64,000 bases of DNA from Actinomycetota bacterium (GTDB lineage: Bacteria; Actinomycetota; Nitriliruptoria; Nitriliruptorales; Nitriliruptoraceae). This document shows positions 8,600-17,866 of the stretch, piece after piece; the stretch's first letter is position 1; every line of letters begins with the position of its first letter. The stretch lies in contig JAHWKY010000002.1 in the NCBI GenBank assembly GCA_019347575.1, positions 152,317 to 216,316 on the forward strand, read 5' to 3'. The translations under genes and the position numbers were made by a program. The notes below the pieces were generated by a model that worked only from the letters and a program-made list of their open reading frames with translations, had not been told where the DNA came from and ran no database searches.

Positions 8600-8619
8600 G
8601 CGCCGGCGGGCCGCGGGTC

Positions 8620-9213
8620 TCAGGCCGCGCGTAGCTCGGCGAACACCACGAGCCGCTCGCTGGAACTGAACCGCGGGTTGCACGTCGTCAAAGTGAGCAT
8701 CGGGGCACCCGTCTCGAGCGGATCGTCTCCCACCACCCACAACTCCGTCGGGGCGATCACGCGCTGCTCGAGCACGTCGTAGACCCACTCGCGCCCCGCT
8801 CGATCGACGAGGTGCACCTCGTCGCCCGGCTGGAGCTGGTCGAGGTCGTAGAACGGCGCGCCGTAGGTCGTGCGGTGCCCACTGATCCCCACGTTGCCCG
8901 GCTGTCCCGGCTCCGCCGTGCCCGGGTAGTGACCCGGACCCCGGCGCAGGTCAGGGACGCTGATGCCCTCGACGACGAGCAGCGTGTCGTCGTGCAGGAC
9001 GCGCTCACCGTCGCGCTCGAACCACAGGGCAGCGAAGGCCTCCCCCGCCGAGACCGGCTCGATGACGGCATCCTCGGCCGCAACCTCGACCTCCTCGCCC
9101 GGCAAAGCAGCGCCGATGTCGCCGTAGCGCAGCTCGAAGTCCTCGAGCAGCTCGTCCTGCGCCTGCTCGGCGCGGTAGTTGGTGAACACGAGCAGGTAGA
9201 CGATGTAGAGCAA
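8620..9213 (-). CDS. Class E sortase
   Basis: Sortase transpeptidase that attaches exported proteins to the cell wall. Catalytic His lies in GNVGISGHRTTYG, the Cys in MLTLTTCNPRFSSSERLVV with the Arg shortly after; the TLTTCNP form is typical of actinobacterial class E enzymes. The track start is TTG 9213, which would cut a transmembrane helix in half. The same frame continues upstream to a stop at 9355-9357 and encodes the rest of a helix (VAAWTAAGVAVLTLLYIVYL), but with no ATG, GTG or TTG. A rare start such as ATC at 9276 (GGAG nearby) or a sequence error would explain this. A possible substrate with an LPRTG tail is encoded at 47448. Confidence 0.85.
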   Translation of the reverse strand: MLYIVYLLVFTNYRAEQAQDELLEDFELRYGDIGAALPGEEVEVAAEDAVIEPVSAGEAFAALWFERDGERVLHDDTLLVVEGISVPDLRRGPGHYPGTAEPGQPGNVGISGHRTTYGAPFYDLDQLQPGDEVHLVDRAGREWVYDVLEQRVIAPTELWVVGDDPLETGAPMLTLTTCNPRFSSSERLVVFAELRAA

Positions 9214-9354
9214 CGTGAGGACGGCGACGCCCGCCGCGGTCCACGCGGCGACGCGGAGGCCTCTGGCGACGGTGATGGGGAGCTCCGATCGGGTTGCCCG
9301 AAGGGTAACGAGCCGACCGCGTTCCGCGTTCCGAGGTTCGGATCGGCGCGCGCG

Positions 9355-10245
9355 TCAGAACCACCTGTCGAGCACGGTGTCGGGGTCCGCCCAGGCCACG
9401 CGGGGATCCCTGCGGAACCACGACCGCTGACGGCGTGCGTAGCGCCACGTCCGGGCGGCGATGGCCGCGACGAGCTCGTCCTGCGCGAGCTCGCCGGCCA
9501 GCACCGCGAACGCCTCGGCGTAGCCGATCGCCTGTCGTGCCGTCCGTGACAGCTCGCGCCCCCCGAGCTCCGCGGCCTCCTCGAGCAGACCGGCCGCGAC
9601 CATGTCCTGCGCACGGTGTCGGATGCGCTGCTTGAGCGTGACGCTGTCGAGGTCGACCCCACGCACCTCGAGGCCCGCGTAGACGCTGCGGTGCTCGTCC
9701 CAGCCGTCCGCGAACGACGAGAACGGCTCGCCGGTCAGCTCGATGACCTCGAGCGCGCGCACGCTGCGCCGGAGGTTCATCGGATCGATCTTCGCAGCCG
9801 CGTCGGGATCCTCCGCGACCAGCTCCGCGTGTGCGCCGCGAGGGTCGTCCACGAAGCGCTCGTGGATGTGCGCGCGGACGTCGGGGTCGGTGGGAGGGAA
9901 ACGGAGGTCGTCCACCACGGCGCGGAAGTACAGCCCGGAGCCACCGACCAGGAGCGGCAGGTGACCACGGTCGTGGATGGATCGGATCGCACGCCGCGCC
10001 TCGGTCTGGAACCACTTGACCGACGCGTCGTCCTCGGGTTCGAGCACGTCGATGAGGTGGTGCGCCACCTCGGCGCGCACGTCCGCGCTGGGCTTGGCCG
10101 TGCCGACGTCCATCCCCCGGTACACCGTGAACGCGTCGGCCGCCACGACCTCGATCGGGGTCGGGGCGCTGCGCGCCAGCGCGACCGCCAGGCCGCTCTT
10201 GCCGGTCGCGGTCGGCCCCACCAGGGCGAGCACACGGTCGGTCAC
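9355..10245 (-). CDS. miaA: tRNA dimethylallyltransferase MiaA
   Basis: 296 residues. MiaA adds a dimethylallyl group to A37 of tRNAs that read UNN codons. The P-loop LVGPTATGKS is at the N-terminus, followed by VVAADAFTVYRGMDVGTAKP (usually DSxQVY; here DAFTVY), HHLIDV, LLVGGSGLYFRAV and the C-terminal ARRQRSWFRRD. The start was set at GTG 10245, which overlaps the upstream stop (GTGA); GTG 10251 is an alternative. The product is the substrate of MiaB, encoded two genes upstream, so one operon carries both steps of the i6A to ms2i6A pathway. Confidence 0.95.
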   Translation of the reverse strand: MTDRVLALVGPTATGKSGLAVALARSAPTPIEVVAADAFTVYRGMDVGTAKPSADVRAEVAHHLIDVLEPEDDASVKWFQTEARRAIRSIHDRGHLPLLVGGSGLYFRAVVDDLRFPPTDPDVRAHIHERFVDDPRGAHAELVAEDPDAAAKIDPMNLRRSVRALEVIELTGEPFSSFADGWDEHRSVYAGLEVRGVDLDSVTLKQRIRHRAQDMVAAGLLEEAAELGGRELSRTARQAIGYAEAFAVLAGELAQDELVAAIAARTWRYARRQRSWFRRDPRVAWADPDTVLDRWF

Positions 10246-10976
10246 GTCCACCACGCCACCACGCGCCCCAACCCGCGGGCATCGATGTGGACGCACCCCT
10301 GCAGTTGCAGATCACGCTCGCAGGCGAGTGCGGCGGCGAGGCGGGGCAGCGGCCACGAGCGGGCGCCGACACGGCCCGCATCGGCGTCCGCACGTCGCAG
10401 GGCATCGAGGTCGCCTCGGCTCAGGGCGGTCACCACCTCGGCCTCCCACTCGCTCGCCCCGTGGACCACGTACCCCGGGCTGGCCGCGTGCAGGCAGGCG
10501 GAGAGGTCACCAGCCAGGAGGACGGCCGCGTCGGCCTCGGCGAGGCGCTCGAGCAGCGCCTCGGCATCGTCACCGGGCCCGACCTGCCGCACGACGGTCG
10601 GCACGGTGGCGTCGCTGGAGGCGAGCGCGTGGACCAGGACGCTGGCATCCACGTCGAGCGTGGCGAGCTGCGTCGAGGTGTGGTTCGCGTCCGGTGTTGT
10701 TGCGCCCCGCAGCGTCGAGGCGAGGTCAGGCGCGCCGGGCAGCTCGACGTCGAGTCCGGCGAGCCCGAACCCGCCTAAGGCCGTGCGGGGCGCGTCGGCG
10801 ATCCCGGGCTCGCCAGGCGCGAGGACGATCACCGGGCCGCTACCGAGGACGCGCAACGCGTCGGCCGCCGCGGCCCGCAGGCGCGCGATGTCCGCGGCGA
10901 TGTCGTGGGGGAGGTTGGGCGTCAGGGCCGGCAGCAGCAGCGGCGACGCCGACACCGTTGCGACGGCGCGCGGCAC
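10242..10976 (-). CDS. Class III extradiol dioxygenase-like protein between miaB and miaA
   Basis: 244-residue, alanine-rich protein resembling the uncharacterised extradiol-dioxygenase-B-like proteins that sit between miaB and miaA in mycobacteria and other actinobacteria. The fold is suggested by VSASPLLLPALTP at the N-terminus and by YVVHGASEWEAEVVTALSRGD. The classical metal-binding histidines are not evident, so catalysis is doubtful. GTG 10976 is the only sensible start: the longer frame runs back into miaB. There is no Shine-Dalgarno in front of it. It lies one base after the stop of a 13-codon ORF with a strong ribosome site, which suggests translation by coupling. Confidence 0.65.
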   Translation of the reverse strand: MPRAVATVSASPLLLPALTPNLPHDIAADIARLRAAAADALRVLGSGPVIVLAPGEPGIADAPRTALGGFGLAGLDVELPGAPDLASTLRGATTPDANHTSTQLATLDVDASVLVHALASSDATVPTVVRQVGPGDDAEALLERLAEADAAVLLAGDLSACLHAASPGYVVHGASEWEAEVVTALSRGDLDALRRADADAGRVGARSWPLPRLAAALACERDLQLQGCVHIDARGLGRVVAWWT

Positions 10977-10977
10977 G

Positions 10978-11019
10978 TTAGGAGGTCCGCGCGCAGCTGT
11001 GGTGCACCACGTTACGCAC
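10978..11019 (-). CDS. Candidate 13-residue leader peptide upstream of the extradiol-like gene
   Basis: A GTG at 11019 follows AGGAGG (11023-11028) and opens a 13-codon frame (VRNVVHHSCARTS) ending in TAA at 10978-10980. The GTG of the next gene follows after one base. The ribosome site overlaps the miaB stop codon. This is a direct sequence observation; that it is translated and drives re-initiation at 10976 is inference. The paired His residues and single Cys might matter if it is an attenuator, but no rho-independent stem was identified. Confidence 0.45.
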   Translation of the reverse strand: MRNVVHHSCARTS

Positions 11020-11026
11020 GACCCTC

Positions 11027-12505
11027 CTAGACGACGAGCGGCAGTGAGCGCCCCGACCCTGCCGCGACCGCGTTGGGGTCGCCGGGGGTCGGGGCGTGCT
11101 CGGTCAGCCGCCACTCCCCCGTCGCGCGCCAGGCCTCCTCGGTCGCCATGCCGGCGGGGGTGCGCCGGATCGAGGTCGGGACGGCGGCGATGGCGTAGTT
11201 CGTGTGCGCCTCGGTGATCGTCGCGTCCACGAGATCGCCCGGGGCGTAGCCCTTGCCAACGGGAAGGTGCACGAGGTGGTTGCCGCGGGTGCGCGCCGAC
11301 AGCATCGTGGGGTCGGTCTTCGATGGGCACTCGACGAGGAGCTCGGGCGTGGCGCCGACCAAGCGCTCGTGCGCATCGGTGGAGTGGCGGCGGACCACCT
11401 CCTCGAGCAGGAGGTAGCGCTCGCGCACGACCTCGTCGGGAACGAACTCGTCGGTGAGCTCGGCCGCCGGTGTGCCGGGGCGGGGCGAGTACTGGAAGGT
11501 GTAGGCCTGGTCGAAGCCGACCTGCTCGACGACCGCGAGGGTCTGCTCGAAGTCGGCGTCGGTCTCGCCCGGGAAGCCAACGATGATGTCGGTCGTGAGA
11601 GCCGCGCCGGGGAGCAGGTCGCGGGTGCGCTCGATCAGGTCGAGGTAGCGGCGCTGGCGGTAGCTGCGCCGCATGGCCCGCAGGACCCGGTCCGATCCCG
11701 ACTGCAGCGGCAGGTGCAGGTGCTCGCACACGTTGGGCGTCTCGGCCATGGCGTGGAGCACGTCCTCGGTGAAGTCGCGCGGGTGGGGGCTGGTGAAGCG
11801 CACCCGCTCGAGTCCGTCGACCGTGCCGAGCTCACGGAGCAGCTCGGCGAAGTGCGAGCGCCCGTCGAGGTCGCGGCCGTAGCTGTTGACGTTCTGGCCC
11901 AGCAGCGTGACCTCGAGCACGGTGTCGGCGACCAGGGCGCGCACCTCGGTGACGATGTCGCCGACGCGGCGGGACTGCTCGGGGCCGCGCAGCGAGGGCA
12001 CGATGCAGAACGTGCAGGCGTTGTTGCAGCCCACGCTGATCGACACCCAGGCGTGGTGGCGCACCTCGCGCTTGGCGGGCAGCGCCGAGGGGAACACCTC
12101 GATGGCCTCGACCAGCTCGACGACCGGAACGGCCTGGCTGTCGGCCTGCGCCAGCAGGGTCGGCAGCTCCGCCAGGTTGTGGGTCCCGTAGACGACGTCG
12201 ACCCACGGAGCGCGCTCGGCGATCGCCCCGCCGTCCTTCTGTGCCAGGCACCCGCCGACCGCGATGGTGAGGTCACGGCCCTCTCGGTGGCGGTCCTCCT
12301 TGGCCTTCTTCAGCCACCCCAGCGCCCCGTAGAGCTTGTTGTCGGCGTTCTCGCGGACGGCGCAGGTGTTGAGCAGCACGAGGTCGGCCGCGTGCTCGTC
12401 CCGAGCCGGCCGGTAGCCCAGCGTCTCGAGCAGGCCGGCGGCGCGCTCGGAGTCGTGGACGTTCATCTGGCACCCGTAGGTGCGGATGAAGTAGGAGCGT
12501 GACAT
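11027..12505 (-). CDS. miaB: tRNA-2-methylthio-N6-dimethylallyladenosine synthase MiaB
   Basis: 492-residue radical-SAM methylthiotransferase. Three N-terminal UPF0004 cysteines bind the auxiliary cluster (C12, C48 and C86, in YGCQMN, LNTCAVR and GGCLAQ). The radical SAM triad is C160-x3-C164-x2-C167 in [15 protein letters not shown]-terminal TRAM domain follows (about 370-440), plus a ~40-residue low-complexity tail. MiaB methylthiolates i6A37 made by MiaA. ATG 12505 starts directly at the conserved [13 protein letters not shown]. It is separated from the small membrane protein gene upstream by 66 bases with nothing obvious in them. Confidence 0.96.
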   Translation of the reverse strand: MSRSYFIRTYGCQMNVHDSERAAGLLETLGYRPARDEHAADLVLLNTCAVRENADNKLYGALGWLKKAKEDRHREGRDLTIAVGGCLAQKDGGAIAERAPWVDVVYGTHNLAELPTLLAQADSQAVPVVELVEAIEVFPSALPAKREVRHHAWVSISVGCNNACTFCIVPSLRGPEQSRRVGDIVTEVRALVADTVLEVTLLGQNVNSYGRDLDGRSHFAELLRELGTVDGLERVRFTSPHPRDFTEDVLHAMAETPNVCEHLHLPLQSGSDRVLRAMRRSYRQRRYLDLIERTRDLLPGAALTTDIIVGFPGETDADFEQTLAVVEQVGFDQAYTFQYSPRPGTPAAELTDEFVPDEVVRERYLLLEEVVRRHSTDAHERLVGATPELLVECPSKTDPTMLSARTRGNHLVHLPVGKGYAPGDLVDATITEAHTNYAIAAVPTSIRRTPAGMATEEAWRATGEWRLTEHAPTPGDPNAVAAGSGRSLPLVV

Positions 12506-12571
12506 GAGGCGGACAGGCTACAACCCGAGTGGGAGCAGTTCTCTGCGCCAGGCGCGGGCTTCCGCTCCCGC

Positions 12572-12871
12572 TCAGGGTCGGCCGCGGGGGACGTCCTCGG
12601 TGTGGGCGTGCTGGAGGTCGCGACGGCGTTGGTGGTGGTCGGGTTCGGACTCGACCGGACCACCCCGCCCGACCGCGAGGAGCAGCACCCCCGCGGTCCC
12701 CACGATCACCGCGGAGATGGTGTCGCCGGGGACGAGGAGGAAGAACACGAGCAGCGCCGCGAGCACGAAGTAGCCGATGGCGGTGCGGGTCGGTGAACGC
12801 CCGGCGAACAGCGAGCCGACGACGACGAGCCCGGGGATGCCGACCACGAGCCAGGCCTGCAGCACGTCCAC
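12572..12871 (-). CDS. Small membrane protein of unknown function
   Basis: 99 residues with two or three hydrophobic helices (AWLVVGIPGLVVVGSLF, AIGYFVLAALLVFFLLV, AVIVGTAGVLLLAV) and a short charged, His/Arg-rich tail. The start was moved from 12967 to GTG 12871 because GAGGA stands six bases upstream and the extra N-terminal residues look non-coding. It lies between recX and miaB on the same strand and may be co-transcribed. No family recognised. The 12872-12974 gap towards recX holds nothing identifiable. Confidence 0.55.
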   Translation of the reverse strand: MDVLQAWLVVGIPGLVVVGSLFAGRSPTRTAIGYFVLAALLVFFLLVPGDTISAVIVGTAGVLLLAVGRGGPVESEPDHHQRRRDLQHAHTEDVPRGRP

Positions 12872-12974
12872 GCGGGTCCTCACCGTCCGGGTCCCGCGGA
12901 GGCTAGCTGAGCCGCGTCCGCTCGATCGATGTCTGGTTGACGCGGTATCCCGTGTCAACCACAGCATCGCTGCG

Positions 12975-13721
12975 CTAGCGCTCGGCGCTGCGCTGGCCCT
13001 CGCGATCGGTCCAGAGGGCGTCGCGAGCGACCTTGCGCGCCAGGGCCTCGGGGTACCCGCGGCGGGAGACGAACCCGACGAGGCGGCGGTAGGCCGCCTC
13101 GGGGTCGACGTTGCGGAGCCGCTCCGCGCGCTGCCTGGCGACCGCGAACGCCGCGGCCTCCTGGTCCTCGTCCTCCGCCTCGGCCACGGCCGCGTCGATC
13201 ACGGCGTCGGGCAGGCCGCGCTTGGCGAGCGTCTGCCGCAGCCGCGACGGGCCGTGGCCCTTGCGTCGCCCCTCGCTGACCAGCGCGACAGCGAAGGCGG
13301 CGTCGTCGACGAGGCGTTCCTTGACGGCGCGCTCCATCGCGAGGTCGGCGACCACGCCGGTGAAGCCCTTGCGCTCCATCCCCTCGCGTAGGCGAGCCTC
13401 GGAGCGGGGCGTGTTCGCGGTGGCGCGGCGGGCGTAGGCCACCGCCTCGGCCACCTCGTCGCTGAGTTGTCGCCGCACGACGTCTTCGACGGGGCCTTCG
13501 GGCGCGGCATCCAGCGGTGTCTCGGTGATGCCGTCGGCGGGTGGGGGGGCCTCGGTGGCGAGGCGCACGGCTTCTGTCGCGCTGACCGGGGCACGTCCGT
13601 CACCCGCCTCCTCGTCGCTGGGGCGGGGCGGCGGGGCGACGTGGATCGGCTCGCGTTCGATCCCGCGAGCCGCCAGCCACGCCTCCGCGTCACGGAACGG
13701 GGTCTCGGCGTCGCCCGGCAT
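12975..13721 (-). CDS. recX: RecX regulator of RecA
   Basis: 248 residues. RecX binds RecA filaments and limits recombinase activity. The C-terminal ~150 residues are the three-helix RecX repeats (RSEARLREGMERKGF, DDAAFAVALVSEGRRKGHGPSRLRQTL, AYRRLVGFVSRRGY). The first ~90 residues are a low-complexity Pro/Ala/Glu extension longer than usual. It begins three bases after the recA stop codon, the normal actinobacterial recA-recX arrangement, and is surely co-expressed with recA from the SOS-controlled promoter. Confidence 0.93.
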   Translation of the reverse strand: MPGDAETPFRDAEAWLAARGIEREPIHVAPPPRPSDEEAGDGRAPVSATEAVRLATEAPPPADGITETPLDAAPEGPVEDVVRRQLSDEVAEAVAYARRATANTPRSEARLREGMERKGFTGVVADLAMERAVKERLVDDAAFAVALVSEGRRKGHGPSRLRQTLAKRGLPDAVIDAAVAEAEDEDQEAAAFAVARQRAERLRNVDPEAAYRRLVGFVSRRGYPEALARKVARDALWTDREGQRSAER

Positions 13722-13724
13722 CGC

Positions 13725-16700
13725 CTACTCCTCGTCCGCGTCGGCGACGGCCTCGGCCTCCTCGACGGAGATGATGGGATCGATGCCGAGCTCGTCGCGG
13801 ACACGCTTGGCGATCTCGTTGGCGATGTCTGGGTTCTCCTTGAGGAAGGTGCGCGCGTTCTCGCGGCCCTGGCCGAGCTGCTCGCCCTCGTAGGTGTACC
13901 AAGCACCTGCCTTGCGGATGATCGCGGTGTCCACGCCGACGTCGAGCAGCGACCCTTCGCGCGAGATCCCCTCGCCGTACAGGATGTCGAACTCGGCGAG
14001 CTTGAAGGGAGACGCCACCTTGTTCTTCACGACCTTCACGCGCACCCGGTTGCCGACCGCGTCGGTGCCGTCTTTGAGCGTCTCGATGCGCCGCACGTCG
14101 AGCCGCACCGACGAGTAGAACTTCAACGCCCGCCCACCCGGCGTGGTCTCGGGGCTGTTGTGCACCATCACGCCGTCAGCGAAGTAGTTGTGCGTCCCCT
14201 CGACCTCGATGTCGTAGCGGTGGTCATCGTCACGAGGCGTCCCTCGCTCATCGATCCGCAGGATCTGCATCGGCGTGGGAACGAACCGGACAGGCACGAA
14301 GACGGACTCCACCTCGAAACGCCCTCGGAACCGGGGCAGGAGCTTGTAGTCCATCGACGGATGGATGTACGGCGCGACCAGCTCCTGGAGCTTGTCGGTC
14401 TCATCACGAGAGAAGACGAGGTAGTGCATCTGGCGCTTACCTCGGCGGGTCAGCTTGGCCTCGATGCCCCACGTGTCGCGCAGGTACTCCTGGAGCCTGA
14501 CGCGCGAGGTCGCCTCGATGGCCTGGACGCAGATCTCGACCCTCCCGGAACCACCTCGTGTCCGTCCCTGGATGCCCTTCGATCGCAGCGTGAACGTGGC
14601 GTCGTCCATGTACCACAGCGCCAGAGACAGCGGAGTCAGCCGCTTGAGGTAGTCGTGGCTGAGGACCTTCCCGTTGCCGAAGTAGACGGCGTCACGCAGG
14701 TCCGCGAGTTCCGCGAGCGGTTGGCCGTCGTAGAAGACCGCACCCTTCGCGTTCGTGCTGCGGCTCACGTTGATGTTGCCGAACAGGGACGCCTTCCAGT
14801 CCGCGTACTCGGCCTGCGCCGCACCGTGGCCCCAACGGAGCCGCGCCGCTCGCCCCGACTGTGATGGGGAGAGCGCACCGTCGCCCATCAGGGTGCCGAG
14901 GACGACCTCCCACTGCTGGTCGGACAGGTGGTGTGGCACCGCCTGGATGACCTGATCGCCGACCTGCAGCTCCTGCGCTTCGAGCCAACCCTCCGGCGTC
15001 ATGATCAGGTGGTTCGGCGTGAACTCCAGGTGCGACTCGTAGTGGCCGACGCCCCCGCCCGCACGCTCCACAGCGAAGTGCAGGAACGTCGTGGTGGGAC
15101 CGTTGTCGAACCAGCCGGTGACGCGCCTGGGGACTATCGCGCCAGCCTCGTCGTCGTAGGACAACACCTCGACGTCGAGCTGCTGCTTGACGATCTCAGC
15201 GATGGGTAGGTGGGAGCCGTCGGCCAGGCTGACCCGGGTCGAGCCGCTTGCGCACCCGAACATCACGCCTACCTTCTCGCGGAGCTGGTTGATGAAGACG
15301 GTGCAGGTGTTGGACTTCTTGATGGAGCCGGCGAGCTTGCGCAGGGCCTGGCTCATGAGGCGCGCCTGGAGGCCGACGTGGGTGTCGCCCATCTCGCCTT
15401 CGATCTCGGCGCGGGGCACGAGCGCGGCCACCGAGTCAACCACGATGATGTCGACCGCCCCGGACCGCACGAGCATGTCGGTGATCTCGAGCGCCTGTTC
15501 CCCGGTGTCGGGTTGGCTGACCAGCATCTCGTCGATGTCGACGCCGATGGCGCGGGCGTAGACGGGGTCGAGGGCGTGCTCGGCGTCGATGAACGCCGCG
15601 ATGCCGCCCAGCTTCTGTGCCTCGGCGATCACGTGCAACGCGACCGAGGTGTTGTGCGACAGCACCCCGTTGGCGAGGAAGCTGTGGGTCTTCGGAACCA
15701 CGACATCGAAGGTGGGTTGTTCGCCCGCCTCCTCGATGGCGACGATCCGCTCGTACGTGTAGCGGTGACGGAGAAGCTCCCGGAGCTGGGCGAGGATGGG
15801 CAGGGCGGGTCCGGGCACGAAGCGGCGTTCGGCCCAGTCCACGATCGCGTCGAGACGCGTGGGCGAGCAGTCGATGGCGCCGTCGGGTCGCGATGTCAGG
15901 TTCCGGCGGAACAGGTCACCCGCGAGCCGATCGAACTCGCGGTCCCCACCCATCGCGTCACGCAGATCGCGCACGAGGTCCGCGACGTGGGGCACGTTCT
16001 CGAACTGGGTGAAGTCACGCGGCTGACGGAGGTACCGACGGACCTGCTCCTCACGCCGCTTCGACCGGAAGCCGACGAGATCGAGGAAGCGCAGCACCGC
16101 ACCTGGAGAGACGAGGACGGTGTGGTAATCCCGCTCGTAGTTCCTGTTGAACTTGGCGTTGAGGCTCGCGGGGATGCCCAAGCCGTAGAGCAGGAGCTGG
16201 ACCTGCTCGGCGAGTTCCCGGGACGCGGTCGTCAGGCCGACCTCGGGACCCTTCTCGATCCAACCGTCGCCCTCGTACAGCGCCGACAGGAACGCCCGCT
16301 GGATCTTCGGCCCACCGGTCCGCACCCGGTGCGGGATCGTCTTCCCGGCGGATTTGGTGAAATCGAGCCCGTACTCGTCGTGCAGACGCCGCCGCAGACG
16401 GGTATCGAAGACACGATGATGAGTGCCGCCTTGGATGGTGACCCGATCCCGTTCGACCCCGAACACATCTCTCAGAAGACGGATGTACTCCGCCGATACA
16501 TCGGGGTCGTGGGCGTTGATGAACTCCACCACATGGCGACTGCTCTCGCCGAGAGAGCCCTCAGCGACGAGGTAGCCGAGCAGCAGCGCTTCGTCCTCGG
16601 TCAACCGGCTCGTTCCCGGTGATTCATCGGCTCCGAAGAGCGCAGATACCAATACGTCGCCAAGCTGCAACTCCTCAACCGTCCGCCAGACGATCTGCCC

Positions 16701-17186
16701 ACGTTCGTTCATGAGACGAAGAGGGTGGTTCGCAGTCGCCATGACGTGACGACCTGACTGGAGTTGGACACGCCAGACCGGCTGACGGTCGTTGTGCGTG
16801 ACCGCTGCCATGGGCTCGAGTTCGCCCTCCTCGTTGACGAGGCGGACACCGTGGTCCGACACGTCGGTCACCCGCGACGTGCAACTGGTGGGCTGGCCGA
16901 CGCGCGCGAACAGCTCCTCGATGGTCTCGAGGCCGTGGTCGCTCCACACGTAGGTGCCAGCCGGAATGCACTTTCCACTGCTCTCCGGTCCGTATATCTC
17001 GACCACGCGGCCGCGCGGGAGGCCGCCGATGCCGAGAGCGAGGTCGAGCGCCAGCGCCCCGGTGGGGATGGCCGCGACCGGGATGGCGGCGTCGTCGCCC
17101 AGCTTCATGAGCGAGCCCTTGCCGAACTGCTTCTCGATCTGGCCGAGGGCGACCTCGAGGGCCTTCTTCTTGTCGACGTCTGACAC
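13725..17186 (-). CDS. recA: Recombinase RecA precursor containing two inteins
   Basis: 1153-codon open frame encoding a 347-residue RecA in three pieces. Residues 1-72 end in the P-loop GPESSGK. Residues 513-644 carry [11 protein letters not shown], the [18 protein letters not shown] block and loop L2 through [13 protein letters not shown]. Residues 1011-1153 start [18 protein letters not shown]. Removing both inserts restores a continuous, full-length RecA of normal size. Insert 1 splits the Walker A motif between Lys72 and the Thr; insert 2 lies at the site used by the Mycobacterium leprae RecA intein. Activity therefore depends on two splicing events. recX follows after three bases. A LexA-type operator lies at 17374-17398 upstream. 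Confidence 0.97.
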   Translation of the reverse strand: MSDVDKKKALEVALGQIEKQFGKGSLMKLGDDAAIPVAAIPTGALALDLALGIGGLPRGRVVEIYGPESSGKCIPAGTYVWSDHGLETIEELFARVGQPTSCTSRVTDVSDHGVRLVNEEGELEPMAAVTHNDRQPVWRVQLQSGRHVMATANHPLRLMNERGQIVWRTVEELQLGDVLVSALFGADESPGTSRLTEDEALLLGYLVAEGSLGESSRHVVEFINAHDPDVSAEYIRLLRDVFGVERDRVTIQGGTHHRVFDTRLRRRLHDEYGLDFTKSAGKTIPHRVRTGGPKIQRAFLSALYEGDGWIEKGPEVGLTTASRELAEQVQLLLYGLGIPASLNAKFNRNYERDYHTVLVSPGAVLRFLDLVGFRSKRREEQVRRYLRQPRDFTQFENVPHVADLVRDLRDAMGGDREFDRLAGDLFRRNLTSRPDGAIDCSPTRLDAIVDWAERRFVPGPALPILAQLRELLRHRYTYERIVAIEEAGEQPTFDVVVPKTHSFLANGVLSHNTSVALHVIAEAQKLGGIAAFIDAEHALDPVYARAIGVDIDEMLVSQPDTGEQALEITDMLVRSGAVDIIVVDSVAALVPRAEIEGEMGDTHVGLQARLMSQALRKLAGSIKKSNTCTVFINQLREKVGVMFGCASGSTRVSLADGSHLPIAEIVKQQLDVEVLSYDDEAGAIVPRRVTGWFDNGPTTTFLHFAVERAGGGVGHYESHLEFTPNHLIMTPEGWLEAQELQVGDQVIQAVPHHLSDQQWEVVLGTLMGDGALSPSQSGRAARLRWGHGAAQAEYADWKASLFGNINVSRSTNAKGAVFYDGQPLAELADLRDAVYFGNGKVLSHDYLKRLTPLSLALWYMDDATFTLRSKGIQGRTRGGSGRVEICVQAIEATSRVRLQEYLRDTWGIEAKLTRRGKRQMHYLVFSRDETDKLQELVAPYIHPSMDYKLLPRFRGRFEVESVFVPVRFVPTPMQILRIDERGTPRDDDHRYDIEVEGTHNYFADGVMVHNSPETTPGGRALKFYSSVRLDVRRIETLKDGTDAVGNRVRVKVVKNKVASPFKLAEFDILYGEGISREGSLLDVGVDTAIIRKAGAWYTYEGEQLGQGRENARTFLKENPDIANEIAKRVRDELGIDPIISVEEAEAVADADEE
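14157..15254 (-). other. RecA intein 2 (366 residues, LAGLIDADG endonuclease)
   Basis: Residues 645-1010 of the RecA precursor. The N-terminal splice residue is Cys ([13 protein letters not shown]), block B is [15 protein letters not shown], and the C-terminal junction is DGVMVHN followed by Ser as the +1 nucleophile. Two dodecapeptide-like motifs, [11 protein letters not shown] and LALWYMDDA, mark a homing endonuclease that appears intact. Position (VGVMFG/SPETT) and length closely match the 365-residue M. leprae RecA intein as I recall it. Confidence 0.9.
15651..16970 (-). other. RecA intein 1 in the Walker A loop (440 residues, LAGLIDADG endonuclease)
   Basis: Residues 73-512 of the RecA precursor. 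Splice residues are Cys73 ([21 protein letters not shown]) and the C-terminal [10 protein letters not shown], with Thr as the +1 nucleophile. Block B has [10 protein letters not shown]. Motifs [11 protein letters not shown] and [13 protein letters not shown] are the two LAGLIDADG helices, with acidic residues kept. The insertion separates Lys and Thr of GPESSGKT, so unspliced protein cannot bind ATP. Its length happens to equal that of the M. tuberculosis RecA intein, but the insertion site is different. Confidence 0.9.
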
Positions 17187-17373
17187 GGCTGCTGCCTCCG
17201 GGTAGCGGTACCGCTGTTGCGGCTCGTCGGTCTTCGTGCATCTGGCGGGTGTGCATCTGGCGCTGGTGCGTGGTGCTCGGTCGGGACCCTACGGCCGGGG
17301 TGTGACAGCTCCCAGGACCCGCGCCCCGCCGCCTGTGGACACCGCGCCGACGGGACGTCGGCGGGAGGCTACG

Positions 17374-17398
17374 CGAACAGGTGTTCGGAGTCGAACAC
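17374..17398. promoter_or_regulatory. LexA (SOS) operator upstream of recA
   Basis: CGAACAGGTGTTCG (17374-17387) matches the actinobacterial/Bacillus-type SOS box GAAC-N4-GTTC, with one extra base matched on each side. An overlapping inverted repeat, GTGTTCGGAGTCGAACAC (17381-17398), has 7-bp arms. The site lies about 190 bp before the recA start on the minus strand. Confidence 0.8.
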
Positions 17399-17476
17399 CC
17401 TCGACGACCGACGGCGCCACGGACGAACGGCAGGGGTCACCTGCGGCTGTCACCCCCTCGAGCGGCGCATCCTTGA

Positions 17477-17502
17477 GTACTCAAGTAGCGAAGCGGTAGT
17501 AC
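17477..17502 (+). repeat. Dispersed hairpin element, copy 3
   Basis: Arms GTACT/AGTAC enclose CAAGTAGC, GAA and GCGGT. It is the same element as at 854-881, 893-920 and 21514-21540, with a different but still paired outer stem. The left arm is shared with the perfect palindrome CTTGAGTACTCAAG (17472-17485). It sits 44 bases upstream of the next gene. Confidence 0.6.
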
Positions 17503-17545
17503 AACCTGCATGTGTGGTGTTGCGTTGGGAACGAGGGGAACGAGG

Positions 17546-17866
17546 ATGGTGATGCGGACCGTGGACTTCGTCCAGTCGTTGAAGAACACCGCGGCGCTGG
17601 CCGCGCGCCGATCCGAGCGTCCCGACGACGCGTACGGTCGGCTGGCTGTGACCTGCGGCACGCTCGTCGCGGACCTGACGACCACCATGACCAGCGCTGG
17701 GCAGGAGCGCGAGGTACCGGGCGTCGTCCCGATCGATCCGGCGTTCGCCGACCAGGTCGAATCCGTCCGCGCCGAGCTGATGCGTCTCGACCTCGAGCGT
17801 GATCCCCACGCGGCCGAGGAGATCGAGGGCCGGGTGGCCTCCCTGCAACGCGACCTGCACCGCTGA
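17546..17866 (+). CDS. Small cytoplasmic protein of unknown function
   Basis: 106 residues, predicted helical and rich in Arg/Glu, with no signal peptide or membrane segment (MRTVDFVQSLKNTAALAARR at the start, EEIEGRVASLQRDLHR at the end). ATG 17546 is chosen; ATG 17552 is equally possible with GAGG upstream. The track start at 17510 lacks a ribosome site. It diverges from recA and shares the control region with the SOS box, so DNA-damage control is conceivable but unproven. No family recognised. Confidence 0.5.
   Translation: MVMRTVDFVQSLKNTAALAARRSERPDDAYGRLAVTCGTLVADLTTTMTSAGQEREVPGVVPIDPAFADQVESVRAELMRLDLERDPHAAEEIEGRVASLQRDLHR

Larger units (their letters stand above)
17187..17545. promoter_or_regulatory. 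Divergent intergenic region recA / small unknown gene
   Basis: About 360 bases without a gene. It holds the SOS operator, a hairpin at 17433-17456 (arms GGGGTCAC/GTCACCCC, one mismatch), the palindrome CTTGAGTACTCAAG at 17472-17485 and the dispersed hairpin element at 17477-17502. Nearer recA (17187-17370) nothing beyond GC-rich sequence is apparent. Confidence 0.6.

Noticed and set aside
12764..12792. A further copy of the dispersed hairpin (AAGTAGCCGATGGCGGT)
   Set aside because: It matches 16 of 17 inner bases, but the outer arms do not pair in the right register and it encodes a membrane helix; likely chance.
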